Shown: positions 8,467 to 17,020, counted from the stretch's first letter. The stretch is 50,264 nucleotides of DNA from Bacillota bacterium (GCA_023443925.1 JAEZSL010000302.1:1-50264); one strand, 5' to 3'. Numbers and translations: made by a program. The notes: generated from the sequence alone by a model not told the origin.

Positions 8467-9120
8467 TTATTTTTTTATTATACAGCTTAAATAAAACACT
8501 TCCCTTTGCTTTCCATATCCTAGTTTTTTAGCCCATTTTGTATTCATTTTTTTCAAATCCTCATTGCTTAAAACTGAAACTTTGTTAATACTTATACCAT
8601 AATTATTATATACATACTTTAATTTGTCGCTGATATAGGAAATACTTAAGGCGGGAAGCCCTCTTTCTTTTATTACCTGCTTCTCATAGAAATCACAATA
8701 GCTGATACATATCTCTAAAGATGCGTTTGCTTTGGCAATTTTGTTTATACTTTTTAAAACTCCAGGCTCTCCTTTTATAATTCCATCCCGCAGACTTCCC
8801 CATGGCAGATTAATAAATATTTTGTCTGCTTTACCATATAAAGTATCCGGTAAAGCTTCTGCATTGGCGACAACATACATTACATTACTAAGTCCGCCTT
8901 TATCGGTTTTCTTTGCTGATTTTATGGAGTAGGGCAGCATGGCGGCTGCAGCTGAATCGACGCCTATGAACATAGCTTCTCTATTCTGCCTGGCTTTTCT
9001 ATATACAAATTCACCTTCACCTGTACCAATATCAATAATCAGAGATTTAAATCCCTTTATCCGATTATCGAATTCTACAGAACCAATTTCTTTCATTATA
9101 TTACTCTCAAATATCTTCAA
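8467..9120 (-). CDS. 16S rRNA (adenine(1408)-N1)-methyltransferase, KamB/NpmA type
   Basis: A 217-residue SAM-dependent methyltransferase. The SAM loop is D30-I-G-T-G-E-G36. Further matches to the aminoglycoside-resistance enzymes KamB/NpmA are K-G-G-L-S-N-V at 74-80, A-N-A-E-A-L-P at 85-91, L-P-W-G-S-L at 105-110, R-G-L-P-A-L-S near 153-159 and W-A-K-K-L-G-Y-G at 196-203. Trp107 and Trp196 fall where NpmA has the two Trp residues that clamp flipped A1408, and Arg206 matches the conserved C-terminal Arg. Such enzymes methylate A1408 in the decoding site and give broad aminoglycoside resistance. The start is TTG at 9120, with GGAGG eight bases upstream that is locked in a hairpin. Resistance is predicted, not shown. 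Confidence 0.88.
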   Translation of the reverse strand: MKIFESNIMKEIGSVEFDNRIKGFKSLIIDIGTGEGEFVYRKARQNREAMFIGVDSAAAAMLPYSIKSAKKTDKGGLSNVMYVVANAEALPDTLYGKADKIFINLPWGSLRDGIIKGEPGVLKSINKIAKANASLEICISYCDFYEKQVIKERGLPALSISYISDKLKYVYNNYGISINKVSVLSNEDLKKMNTKWAKKLGYGKQREVFYLSCIIKK

Positions 9121-9128
9121 TTATATTT

Positions 9129-9228
9129 CCTCCGTTTCTTATTACTTGTGTTAGTAATAGAAACACGGAGGACCTCGGACAGATACAAAGTACCTGACCT
9201 GAGTTCTAACAATTGAAGATTGGGTTAG
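9129..9228 (-). promoter_or_regulatory. Translational attenuator of the A1408 methyltransferase
   Basis: Three hairpins follow the 8-residue leader ORF on the minus strand. Hairpin A (9206-9228) pairs CTAA and CAAT with ATTG and TTAG. Hairpin B (9174-9203) has CTC-GG-CAG-TAC pairing with GTA-CTG-CC-GAG. Hairpin C pairs 9153-9171 with 9129-9146 (TATTACT/AGTAATA, TTTC/GAAA, CCTCCG/CGGAGG) and buries the GGAGG used by the TTG start at 9120. This is the arrangement of inducible erm-type translational attenuation. The inducing drug and the switching path are not known. Confidence 0.65.
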
Positions 9229-9231
9229 TTA

Positions 9232-9258
9232 TTATTTGAATCTATAACGATAGCTCAT
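9232..9258 (-). CDS. Leader peptide MSYRYRFK of the methyltransferase
   Basis: The ATG at 9258 is preceded by AGAAAGGTG at good spacing and encodes eight residues, MSYRYRFK, before TAA at 9232-9234. The stop codon abuts hairpin A of the downstream attenuator. Arg/Tyr-rich mini-ORFs in front of rRNA methyltransferase or ABC-F genes are a known design in which a drug-stalled ribosome reshapes the RNA. By position this is the natural control element of the A1408 methyltransferase gene. Its reality rests on the ribosome binding site and the hairpins, not on homology. Confidence 0.55.
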   Translation of the reverse strand: MSYRYRFK

Positions 9259-9518
9259 AATTTAACACCTTTCTAATCTGATTAAATAGTAATAAAATTT
9301 AATTATACAATATAAATTGATAGCGATTTATATTTAATAAAAATAGTAATACATCTGGTAAAATAAGTCAATCATTTATCCTTATCAGACCAACCACATT
9401 TAACTGTAATTATATATAATTATGCTATAATTTTTCTAACGATATTATGACCTAAAAAATATTTCGCAAAAATATCAAATGTGGTAAAATCAGAATAAAA
9501 AATATAAGGAGTCCACAT

Positions 9519-10223
9519 ATGAATGATTGTACGATAGGGATTTTAGCCGGTATGGGACCAAGATCAACCGCACCCTTCATCGATTTGGTAGTAAATGAAT
9601 GCCAGTTACGGTACGGAGCTAAATATGATGAAGAATTTCCAAAAATGATGATATATTCTTTACCTACTCCATTTTTTATGGACCGTCCCATAAACCATGA
9701 TCTCATGAAGAAAACCATAGCAAAAGGATTACAAGAACTTGAATCCACCGGTGTAAATTTTATAGCCATGCCTTGTAATACGGCGCATATTTATTTTAAT
9801 GAGCTGAAAGCTTCTGTTCAAGTACCCTTATTAAATATTGTGGAAGAAACGCTTAATAACCTGCCTTCCGGTTCTAGGAAAGTAACTTTATTTTCAACTG
9901 GCTCTACTTTTGAGTCAGATATTTATCAAAAAGGCATTCAAAAGACCGATCACAAATTTATCTTTAAACAGGAATGGCAGTCCAAAATAAATAATCTCAT
10001 TCAATGTATTAAAACGAATAAAAATGATATTCAAAATAAACTCCTTTTGGAAAACCTGATAAACGAAGTGAAACAAGAATTCGTGGATTATATTATAATT
10101 GCCTGTACGGATTTAAATGTTGTGATGGATTTGATAACAACACCGGTAGATTTCATTGATTCCTCTAAATGTCTGGCTTCGGCAGTTGTTAAAAAGTATA
10201 TGGGGTTAATAAATTCGGATTAA
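9519..10223 (+). CDS. Aspartate/glutamate racemase-family protein
   Basis: A 234-residue member of the Asp/Glu/hydantoin racemase superfamily. Both catalytic cysteines are visible: C86 in M-P-C-N-T-A-H and C196 in I-A-C-T-D-L. The N-terminal G-I-L-A-G-M-G-P and the Thr after each Cys match the PLP-independent two-base racemases. These interconvert L- and D-amino acids by proton removal from one side and return on the other. The spacer between the two Cys motifs is typical. An AAGGAG ribosome binding site precedes the ATG. It is divergent from the methyltransferase leader and convergent with the second racemase. The amino acid substrate is unknown. Confidence 0.85.
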   Translation: MNDCTIGILAGMGPRSTAPFIDLVVNECQLRYGAKYDEEFPKMMIYSLPTPFFMDRPINHDLMKKTIAKGLQELESTGVNFIAMPCNTAHIYFNELKASVQVPLLNIVEETLNNLPSGSRKVTLFSTGSTFESDIYQKGIQKTDHKFIFKQEWQSKINNLIQCIKTNKNDIQNKLLLENLINEVKQEFVDYIIIACTDLNVVMDLITTPVDFIDSSKCLASAVVKKYMGLINSD

Positions 10224-10290
10224 GCAATCGGGACTATTTTGATTTTATTTTATATAGACTGTACTTAAATAGACTGTATATACATATCAC

Positions 10291-10348
10291 ATAACCCCCA
10301 TAAATCGCTGTTATCATGTTTTCAACAACAGCGATTCATGAGGGTTAT
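10291..10348. terminator. Large hairpin between convergent racemase genes
   Basis: ATAACCCCC-AAATCGCTGTT on the left pairs with AACAGCGATT-GGGTTAT on the right around a short loop. It lies between the two convergent racemase-family genes and is a likely two-way terminator, although the T-tracts are short. Confidence 0.65.
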
Positions 10349-10395
10349 TCGAATATTGGTTTAACTTTACACCTATCTATATTCATATCTCCATA

Positions 10396-11088
10396 TTAAT
10401 TTTCCAATGAATACAAGGCAGCTTTACAGGCATGTATGAAAGCAGTATCAAACAGAGGTATCTCTGTATCCTCCTGCTTAATGAGCAGACCGATCTCAGT
10501 ACAGCCTAAAACAATGCCCTCAGCCCCTTTATCAGACAGATCCTTTATGATTTTTAGATATTCATCTTTTGAGGTCTCTGAATATATTCCCAAACATAGC
10601 TCATTAAATATAGATGAATTAATAAAATCTATACTGTCGGCATCCGGAATCAATACTTCAATTTCTTTTTGAACCAGCCTGGCTTTATAAAAATCCTGCT
10701 CCATGGTATATTTTGTTCCCAATAATGCGACTTTTCGAATGCCGTTCTTAATGAGAACCTCAGCTGTTGCATCTGCGATATGGAGTATTGGAATCCGGAT
10801 GGCATTTTGAATCTGGGTAATTACTTTATGCATGGTATTGGTACATACCACAATGAAATCAGCACCGGCTATTTCCAGCCCTTTGGCTGCCTCCACCAGT
10901 ATTTCACCGCTTTTTTCCCATTCTCCGGCTGATTGGCAGGCCTCTATTTCATGAAAATCCACACTGTATAAAATGCATTTGGCTGAGTGAAAACCTCCAA
11001 GCTGTTCTTTTATGATCCTATTAATGATCTGATAATAGGTTACCGTACTCTCCCAGCTCATTCCGCCGATTAATCCAATTGTTCTCAT
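10396..11088 (-). CDS. Amino acid racemase, Asp/Glu racemase family (YgeA-like)
   Basis: A 230-residue protein with G-L-I-G-G-M-S-W-E-S at the N-terminus, the signature of YgeA/RacX-type broad-specificity racemases. The catalytic cysteines are C82 in V-V-C-T-N-T-M-H and C196 in L-G-C-T-E-I. RacX/YgeA enzymes make non-canonical D-amino acids used in peptidoglycan remodelling and biofilm control. AAGGAGGTAC lies just before the ATG. It is only distantly similar to the convergent family member at 9519, so the pair is not a recent duplication. Assignment to the racemase family is secure; the substrate is not. Confidence 0.88.
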   Translation of the reverse strand: MRTIGLIGGMSWESTVTYYQIINRIIKEQLGGFHSAKCILYSVDFHEIEACQSAGEWEKSGEILVEAAKGLEIAGADFIVVCTNTMHKVITQIQNAIRIPILHIADATAEVLIKNGIRKVALLGTKYTMEQDFYKARLVQKEIEVLIPDADSIDFINSSIFNELCLGIYSETSKDEYLKIIKDLSDKGAEGIVLGCTEIGLLIKQEDTEIPLFDTAFIHACKAALYSLEN

Positions 11089-11111
11089 TATAGTACCTCC
11101 TTATAAGGATC

Positions 11112-11160
11112 TGAAAACGTATCTTGATGTCATTTAAGGCACCATCAAGATACGTTTTCA
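11112..11160 (-). terminator. Perfect 18-bp inverted repeat after the ABC permease
   Basis: TGAAAACGTATCTTGATG at 11112-11129 pairs perfectly with 11143-11160 around a 13-base loop. On the minus strand it follows the ABC permease stop codon and ends in TTTTCA, so it probably terminates that operon and separates it from the racemase gene. Confidence 0.75.
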
Positions 11161-11208
11161 CGACAGCTCCATTTTAATTTGGGCAAGATATACCTTAATT
11201 AACTTTGC

Positions 11209-13791
11209 CTATAAATTTTCATTTTTTAACGTATCAATAATATTATCCTTTTTAGTTTTCCTTACGGCATAAAGCATGGTTGATCCGATTATTACAAATA
11301 CGCTGATAACTGCAATTCCAATATTAACCCAGGGAAGGAAAAATGGAAAGTCAAAATTATTCCTAAGAGCTATATACACAAGATAAATCGTGCCAATACT
11401 GATGGGTATACCATAAAGCAATGCTTTTATCCCGTAAAAAATACTCTCATACCGTATCATCTTGTTAAACCCTCGCGGTGTAACACCATAAGATTTCAAC
11501 ATGGCAAATTCTCTTTTTCTCATATTAATACCTGTAGAAATGGTATTCATAATATTGGCGGTGCATACCATGGCGATTAATAATACAAATCCATACAGAA
11601 AAACAGAAAATATCAATGACAACCGCTGTTGTTTTTCCCTTTGCGTGACCACATTATAGGTGTAGCTGTATATTCCCGGATATTTTGCTTTTACTGCCTC
11701 AATCTCTTTTTCCAGATCAGAAGCCGAATCCGTTTTATAATAGATATAAGAGTAATCATTATAATAATGGTATCCTTCTTTCTCCATTGCATCCAGGAGG
11801 GATTCCATACTCTTTTCCGAAACCACCAGCGTTAAAGAGGATATGGTATCCTGGTATCCCGGAAATGTAATTGGGATTTTATCCGTTACAGCCGCTAATT
11901 CAATCTTGTTATCCTGTGTCACACCGTCATAATCAGATGAGGTACAGGTTAGAGTATCTCCGGACTTTGCCTTTAACTGGGAAACTGTGGTAAATACGTG
12001 CTTTTCTTTTAAATTAAAGGTATTAATGAGAATCCCTTTCGCTTCTCCGGTAAGCAGAGTATTATAATCGATTCCAACCTCTTTTGCATATTCTTTCAGC
12101 GAAGCTTCGTCCATGGAGGCGATTTGTGTATCAAACTGATACTTTCCTTCATAGGGTTCCATCCTCTGCTTTACATCTCCGCTAACCTGTTCTTCCTCCA
12201 CATAGGAGCTACTATAAATGGGCTGCATTACGATTGCTTTATTCATATTTTTTAAGCTTGTGAGTTCCTTCTCATATTGTGAACGGATTTCCTTGTCCTC
12301 CGATTGAACCGACACGTTCAGATCATAATGAATCGGTGCGTTTGCCATGGTAAAGGATTTCTTAATATAAAATGAAAAGCCGGAAGCTGTAAGAAATAAA
12401 ATAATACTGATAATCATGGAAAATAAAGTAGCATAATAACGGTGCTTGTTCCTTTTAATATTTTTTAACCCCAGCTCTGCTTCAAATCCGAATATAATCC
12501 TGGTAAACTTAGAGGTCCTCACATTACTTTTTTTGATATTAATATCCTGCGTCTGGCGTATGGCATCCACCGGGCTGATTTTAGAAGCACGTTTTGCCGG
12601 AAACCATGCGGAAATAAGTAAAAGCAGGAGGGAGAATAGTACTGCGCCTAGAAAGCCGTAAGGTGAAATAACCAATTTAAGCGGTTCTGTGACATTAAAT
12701 ACATTCTGGGTAATGGGATTAAGCAGCCAAAAGGTAAGCCCGATTCCCAAATATCCGCATACCAGACCGACAGGTATTGCAATTATTCCTATCAGGAAGG
12801 CTTCAAATAATACGGAATTCCTTTTCTGCTGTTTCGTTGCACCAACACTGGCAAGCATACCCAAAGTACGGCTTCGTTCCGATAAAGAGATAGCAAATGC
12901 ATTGTAGATTAAGGAGACGCAGCCAAGCAGTATAATAAAACCAACGATTAACGTTGCTGATTTAAGAGTTAAGGTAAACCGATTATCACTGGAGATTCCT
13001 GCATAAAGCAGCAGTTCAGAATTATAACTTACCTTAACGGCATTACTCACTGTTTTCAGTTCTTCCGAATTCTTGTAAATATCTTTGTTAAGCTTATGAA
13101 AGCCTGCTATTACGGTATAGAACCCGTCATTTTTGATCTCGTCGGGAGAAAGTCTGCTAAAAGCAGTATAAGCTGCCCCGGTAAAGCTTTCTTTACTAGC
13201 TGCATCAACAACTCCGGTAATTACGTACTCTTTCTTTTCCTGCTCCTTAAAACTCTCTGCTTCTGTGTATTGAGCGGTCTCATCCAGAAGCGTAACCATA
13301 CCATTTTCCGTGATGCTCCTCTCACCGATTCCCAGAGTAATCTTATCGCCGATCTCATAGACAATTCCGGCGGAATTAAGCAGCTGGGAGGATATAACCA
13401 GCTCAGAATCATTTTCCGGTAAACGCCCTTTTATAAGCGTTAGCGCCGACAGATCAAAGGAGTTATATTCCGAAATATAAAGGTAAGGTTTCTGGCTGTT
13501 TTTAGAATCGGGCAGCCTTACAAAACCCAGCGACCGGCTGACTAAGGAGTCCTTAATCAAAGGTGATCCGGTGATCGCTTTAATTCCCTGACCCGGAACA
13601 TCCTTCCATACAGCCTGCCAGTTTCCGGTCTGACTGATGGTACTTCGCTGCAGCATGTCCATAAAGGATGCACCAATCGAAGAGGTTGCGGCAATCATTG
13701 CTACCGATATTATGACCCCTGCGATGGTTACCATGGTCCGGCTTTTATTTTTGAACATATACTTAAGAGTCAGTTTATTTACGATATTCAC
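11209..13791 (-). CDS. ABC transporter permease, two FtsX domains
   Basis: An 860-residue permease. It has an N-terminal membrane helix (about 15-40), a large extracytoplasmic region (about 45-265), three helices forming a first FtsX core (about 270-400), a second extracytoplasmic region (about 480-720) and a final three-helix FtsX core (about 735-850). This duplicated plan belongs to MacB-like and BceB-like exporters that move peptides or antibiotics, or act on lipid-linked targets at the outer face. It overlaps the ATPase gene by four bases and is followed by a terminator. With the two-component genes upstream it forms a typical antimicrobial-peptide sensing and resistance unit. The ligand is unknown. 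Confidence 0.85.
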   Translation of the reverse strand: MNIVNKLTLKYMFKNKSRTMVTIAGVIISVAMIAATSSIGASFMDMLQRSTISQTGNWQAVWKDVPGQGIKAITGSPLIKDSLVSRSLGFVRLPDSKNSQKPYLYISEYNSFDLSALTLIKGRLPENDSELVISSQLLNSAGIVYEIGDKITLGIGERSITENGMVTLLDETAQYTEAESFKEQEKKEYVITGVVDAASKESFTGAAYTAFSRLSPDEIKNDGFYTVIAGFHKLNKDIYKNSEELKTVSNAVKVSYNSELLLYAGISSDNRFTLTLKSATLIVGFIILLGCVSLIYNAFAISLSERSRTLGMLASVGATKQQKRNSVLFEAFLIGIIAIPVGLVCGYLGIGLTFWLLNPITQNVFNVTEPLKLVISPYGFLGAVLFSLLLLLISAWFPAKRASKISPVDAIRQTQDINIKKSNVRTSKFTRIIFGFEAELGLKNIKRNKHRYYATLFSMIISIILFLTASGFSFYIKKSFTMANAPIHYDLNVSVQSEDKEIRSQYEKELTSLKNMNKAIVMQPIYSSSYVEEEQVSGDVKQRMEPYEGKYQFDTQIASMDEASLKEYAKEVGIDYNTLLTGEAKGILINTFNLKEKHVFTTVSQLKAKSGDTLTCTSSDYDGVTQDNKIELAAVTDKIPITFPGYQDTISSLTLVVSEKSMESLLDAMEKEGYHYYNDYSYIYYKTDSASDLEKEIEAVKAKYPGIYSYTYNVVTQREKQQRLSLIFSVFLYGFVLLIAMVCTANIMNTISTGINMRKREFAMLKSYGVTPRGFNKMIRYESIFYGIKALLYGIPISIGTIYLVYIALRNNFDFPFFLPWVNIGIAVISVFVIIGSTMLYAVRKTKKDNIIDTLKNENL

Positions 13792-14471
13792 TTCCGGATC
13801 ACCTCATCCCTGGTAATTCTCCCGTCTTCAACGGATATGATCCGGTCTGCCTGCAAGGCGATGCTTTCATCATGGGTTATAACAATCAAAGTCTGATGGA
13901 AATTCTGATGAAAATGTTTTAACAGTCTGAGGATTTCCCCGCTGTTTTTTGTATCTAAATTACCGGTAGGTTCGTCAGCCAATATAATGGCCGGATTGCT
14001 CATAAGGGCCCGTCCGATGGAAACCCTCTGCTGCTGTCCGCCGGAAAGCTGATTTGGCAGATGGGTAAGTCTTTCTTCCAATCCCAATATCTTTATGATA
14101 TTGCTGAAATTATCCTGATCTATCTTACGTCCGTCCAATAACAGGGGCAGAGTAATATTTTCCTTAACATTTAATACCGGTATCAGGTTATAAAACTGAT
14201 AGATCAAACCGATCTGCCTTCTTCGAAAAATTGCCAGGGCAGTTTCATCCATGGCATATACATCGGTATTATCGACAATTACCTTTCCCTCTGTAGGAAC
14301 ATCTACCCCTCCCAGAATATGGAGCAGGGTTGATTTTCCCGAGCCGGAGGGGCCTACAATTGCAATAAATTCCCCTTTATCTACTGTAAATGAAATATTA
14401 TCCAAAGCTTTAACCGCGGTTTCTCCGCTGCCGTATATCTTGGAAAGGTTTTCTACTTTTAAAATCTGCAT
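13788..14471 (-). CDS. ABC transporter ATPase, LolD/MacB/BceA type
   Basis: A 227-residue ATPase with Walker A G40-P-S-G-S-G-K-S-T48, signature L-S-G-G-Q-Q-Q-R at 142-149 and Walker B I-I-L-A-D-E-P at 162-168, followed by T-G-N-L-D-T. The G-S-G-E-T-x-V-x-A-L-D-N-I-S stretch near the start is typical of the LolD/MacB/BceA subgroup that pairs with FtsX-type permeases. Its stop overlaps the start of the 860-residue permease, so the two are coupled. It would power the export or target removal carried out by that permease. Transcription probably runs from the response-regulator gene through the kinase to this pair. Confidence 0.93.
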   Translation of the reverse strand: MQILKVENLSKIYGSGETAVKALDNISFTVDKGEFIAIVGPSGSGKSTLLHILGGVDVPTEGKVIVDNTDVYAMDETALAIFRRRQIGLIYQFYNLIPVLNVKENITLPLLLDGRKIDQDNFSNIIKILGLEERLTHLPNQLSGGQQQRVSIGRALMSNPAIILADEPTGNLDTKNSGEILRLLKHFHQNFHQTLIVITHDESIALQADRIISVEDGRITRDEVIRK

Positions 14472-14567
14472 ATAATTCCTCCTGATTAATAATGATGCTG
14501 CTAATCAGAGTATAAATATACCGCATGACTGTGCAGTGACTGTTATCTTACAATTTAGTCACTTTTC

Positions 14568-15602
14568 TTACACCACCTGGCGATAAAATCTGACACAAAA
14601 CCCGGTGCCGGCTCTTGAATTTGGTTTTGGTTTTTCATTCTGCAAAATTTCTTTATTTATTAATTCCACGTTACCGTTCTGGCTGTTTAGAATGGTTTTG
14701 GACATGGCAAGCCCTATGCCGATACTATCCGGGCCGGCATTTTTTCCTTTATAGAAACGTTCAAATATATGAGGCCTGTCTTCCGGTGCAATCCCCTCTC
14801 CGTCATCGGTTATCAGAATTTCCGTATACAGCGGATTTTGCTGGCAGACAATTGATATATTTCCCCCGGAGGGGGTGTGTTCCGTACAGTTTTTGACTAT
14901 ATTCAATATGGCTTCTGCCGTCCAGTTAAAATCCGCAGTGATAAAAATCTCCTCATCACAGACTATACTAAGCTTTTGCTCTTTTAATTCTACCGGTATT
15001 AATACAGGTTCTGCTGCCTTCTCAATTAGTTTATGCAGCTGAATGTTTTCTCTTTTAAAGCTTACGGTCTGGGCATCGATTTTAGACAGTTTTAACAGTG
15101 AGGTCACCAGCCATTCGATCCGTTTAAGCTGATTTGTGATTTTCCCTAAGAATTCTTCCTTTTTATTCTGGGGCAAATCGGGATTGCTTAAAAGATCAGT
15201 CATAACAAACATGGAGGTGAGGGGAGTTTTTAACTGGTGGGATATATTAGAAAGGGTATCCGATAAATAACTTTTATCTTTTTTTAACAGCTCGGACTGC
15301 TCATACAATGTTAAAGTTACTTTATATATATCGTTTTTCAGTATGCTTAATTCCCCTTCCCGGTTATCCCGTATATCCATAACCTGCCGGCCCGCATATA
15401 CACTGGCAAGATAATCTGTCAGCTGCCGGAGATCCTTATAGCGCTTATGGGTAAAGCAAATATACAGACCGGAAAAGACACAAAAGGAAACTGCTGTAAT
15501 TATACCCGCAGTTATATTTATGAAACTTACCGATATCACAGCAATAAGACCGATGCTAATACCAGAAAAGTACAGTAAACTTAATTCTCTATTCCGAAAC
15601 AT
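14568..15602 (-). CDS. Sensor histidine kinase
   Basis: About 344 residues from the ATG at 15602, which follows GGGAG supplied by the adjacent repeat; an in-frame ATG at 15620 lies inside the repeat and is unlikely. Two membrane helices at about residues 7-50 are separated by only a few residues, so there is almost no extracellular sensor loop. That is typical of intramembrane-sensing kinases working with BceAB-type transporters. The H-box is S-x-I-S-H122-Q-L-K-T-P-L-T-S, and the ATPase part has N-I-V-K-N-C, D-D-G-E-G-I and G-I-G-L-A-M. The partner regulator ends about 300 bp upstream, separated by a five-copy 65-bp repeat. Confidence 0.9.
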   Translation of the reverse strand: MFRNRELSLLYFSGISIGLIAVISVSFINITAGIITAVSFCVFSGLYICFTHKRYKDLRQLTDYLASVYAGRQVMDIRDNREGELSILKNDIYKVTLTLYEQSELLKKDKSYLSDTLSNISHQLKTPLTSMFVMTDLLSNPDLPQNKKEEFLGKITNQLKRIEWLVTSLLKLSKIDAQTVSFKRENIQLHKLIEKAAEPVLIPVELKEQKLSIVCDEEIFITADFNWTAEAILNIVKNCTEHTPSGGNISIVCQQNPLYTEILITDDGEGIAPEDRPHIFERFYKGKNAGPDSIGIGLAMSKTILNSQNGNVELINKEILQNEKPKPNSRAGTGFCVRFYRQVV

Positions 15603-15606
15603 AAAA

Positions 15607-15895
15607 ACTCCCGTCTGCATGCGCCAGCATGCACTTAAATCAGGACTGGTGAAGATGCTTTAATTCACCTTACTCCCGTCTGCATGCGCCAGCATGCACT
15701 TAAATCAGGACTGGTGAAGATGCTTTAATTCACCTTACTCCCGTCTGCATGCGCCAGCATGCACTTAAATCAGGACTGGTGAAATGCTTTAATTCACCTT
15801 ACTCCCGTCTGCATGCGCCAGCATGCATTTAAATCAGGACTGGTGAAGATGCCTTTACTCACCTTACTCCCGTCTGCATGCGCCAGCATGCATTT
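15607..15895. repeat. 65-bp tandem repeat, four full copies plus a partial one
   Basis: Copies begin at 15607, 15672, 15737, 15801 and 15866, giving a 65-bp period with one copy shortened by a base. The last copy covers about 30 bp. Differences are few (CACTT versus CATTT, one deleted G, minor changes in copy four), so the expansion is recent. On the minus strand each unit has two hairpins: GGTGAA with TTCACC, and TGCATGC with GCATGCA. Each is followed by GACGGGAG, which in the copy nearest the kinase is its ribosome binding site. The period is not a multiple of three, so the array is not coding. It fills the gap between the regulator stop and the kinase start. Confidence 0.97.
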
Positions 15896-15902
15896 GCTTT
15901 TT

Positions 15903-16574
15903 TCAGCCCATCCGGTAGCCGAGTCCTCTGACCGTATTAATTATTCTGGGATTCTGGCTGTCTTCCTCAAGTTTCTCCCTGAGCCGTTTGATATAAACCG
16001 ACAGGGTATTATCATTGATAAAATTCCCGTCAACATCCCAGATGCCCTCCAAAAGCTGGTTTCTGGTCAGTATCTGACCCATGTTATTCATAAAAACCAG
16101 CAGCAGCCTGTACTCCAGGGAAGTCAGAAATACTTCTGTGCCGTCCCGGTATACCTTGGCCTGCTTTGTGTTAATTGTGATATTTTCAATCTTAAGAACA
16201 TCCTCTATGCGGTCGGTTTTCCGGTAATGCCTAAGAGCAGCCTTGATCCGGCTGATTAATTCCCGGATGCGGAAAGGTTTTGTAATATAGTCATCTGCTC
16301 CCATATCCAGTCCCATTACAACATTTATTTCATCATCGCAGGCCGTTAGAAAGATAACCGGCGCATCGGTACTCTTTTTTACTATTTTACATATATCATA
16401 ACCACTTCCATCCGGCAGGGATAAATCCAGCAAATACAGATCAAACTCTTCATTGAGTTTTTGAACCGCAGTCTCTTTATTTTCGCACAGGGTCACATCA
16501 AACCCTTCACTATTAAGGGTATAGGCAAGGCCTTCGGCAATGGTTTTATCATCTTCTACAATTAAAATTTTCAT
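15903..16574 (-). CDS. Response regulator, OmpR/PhoB family
   Basis: A 223-residue two-domain regulator. The receiver domain (1-115) has the acidic pair D8-D9, phospho-acceptor D50 in L-L-D-L-S-L-P-D-G, a T/A site in F-L-T-A and K-P-F at about 100-102. The C-terminal winged helix (about 125-223) contains L-T-S-L-E-Y-R-L-L and V-Y-I-K-R-L-R-E-K-L, ending in the G-L-G-Y-R-M-G typical of OmpR/PhoB proteins. It precedes the histidine kinase and the FtsX-type ABC transporter on the same strand and probably controls that transporter. Confidence 0.93.
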   Translation of the reverse strand: MKILIVEDDKTIAEGLAYTLNSEGFDVTLCENKETAVQKLNEEFDLYLLDLSLPDGSGYDICKIVKKSTDAPVIFLTACDDEINVVMGLDMGADDYITKPFRIRELISRIKAALRHYRKTDRIEDVLKIENITINTKQAKVYRDGTEVFLTSLEYRLLLVFMNNMGQILTRNQLLEGIWDVDGNFINDNTLSVYIKRLREKLEEDSQNPRIINTVRGLGYRMG

Positions 16575-16673
16575 ACTGGCTCCTGCAATAAACCACCTGC
16601 AAGCAGAGGATTTACCGGCTTTTATAAGTTATAAGTTTATATTTCGAAACAATACGGTAAGTCCGTATTGGCA

Positions 16674-16949
16674 TTATGCTTTCTTCCTTGTAAGATACAG
16701 GTAAATACCTCCTGCAACAGCGATTAACGGCAGTAATCCTAATAAACGGGAAAATTGTGCATTGGCAACTAAAATACTTACCGGCCCGTCCGCTCCTCCG
16801 ATTATCCCAATGGAGCTTGCATCAGATAAATCCATATCAAATTTATTTTTCAAATACAAGTGGAGCAAAACTTTAATTACCGTATGTATTAGGAATATTA
16901 CTGCGGATAAGACCGTCACTATTAAGATTAATTTTCGTTTTAATTTCAT
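16674..16949 (-). CDS. Small membrane protein with a GIIGGADGP motif
   Basis: A 91-residue protein with a membrane helix at about 7-30 and another at about 67-86. Between them is S-I-G-I-I-G-G-A-D-G-P-V-S-I-L-V at about 46-61. That motif is diagnostic of the beta subunit of sodium-pumping decarboxylases (OadB/GcdB/MmdB), which is about 400 residues and has many more helices. This protein is therefore either a much-reduced relative or a separate small family sharing the loop; short clostridial proteins of this kind are often annotated as decarboxylase beta subunits. AGGAGG precedes the ATG. There are no decarboxylase genes nearby, so an energy-coupling role is not supported. Confidence 0.7.
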   Translation of the reverse strand: MKLKRKLILIVTVLSAVIFLIHTVIKVLLHLYLKNKFDMDLSDASSIGIIGGADGPVSILVANAQFSRLLGLLPLIAVAGGIYLYLTRKKA

Positions 16950-17020
16950 ACTCTATCCCTCCTGATATTGAAAAAATAATATGTAATAAATTAAAAAGTA
17001 ATGAATACAATTGCTCCAAT

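Noticed and set aside
9519..11088. The two racemase-family genes as a recent tandem duplication
   Set aside because: They are convergent, share only the Cys motifs and fold-level similarity, and belong to different subgroups.
15607..15895. Possible CRISPR array because of regular repeats
   Set aside because: The repeats are contiguous 65-bp units with no unique spacers between them, each with two palindromes; this is a tandem repeat, not CRISPR.
15813..16259. 148-aa plus-strand ORF over the repeat and response regulator
   Set aside because: It is antisense to the well-supported response regulator and partly made of the tandem repeat, with no ribosome binding site.
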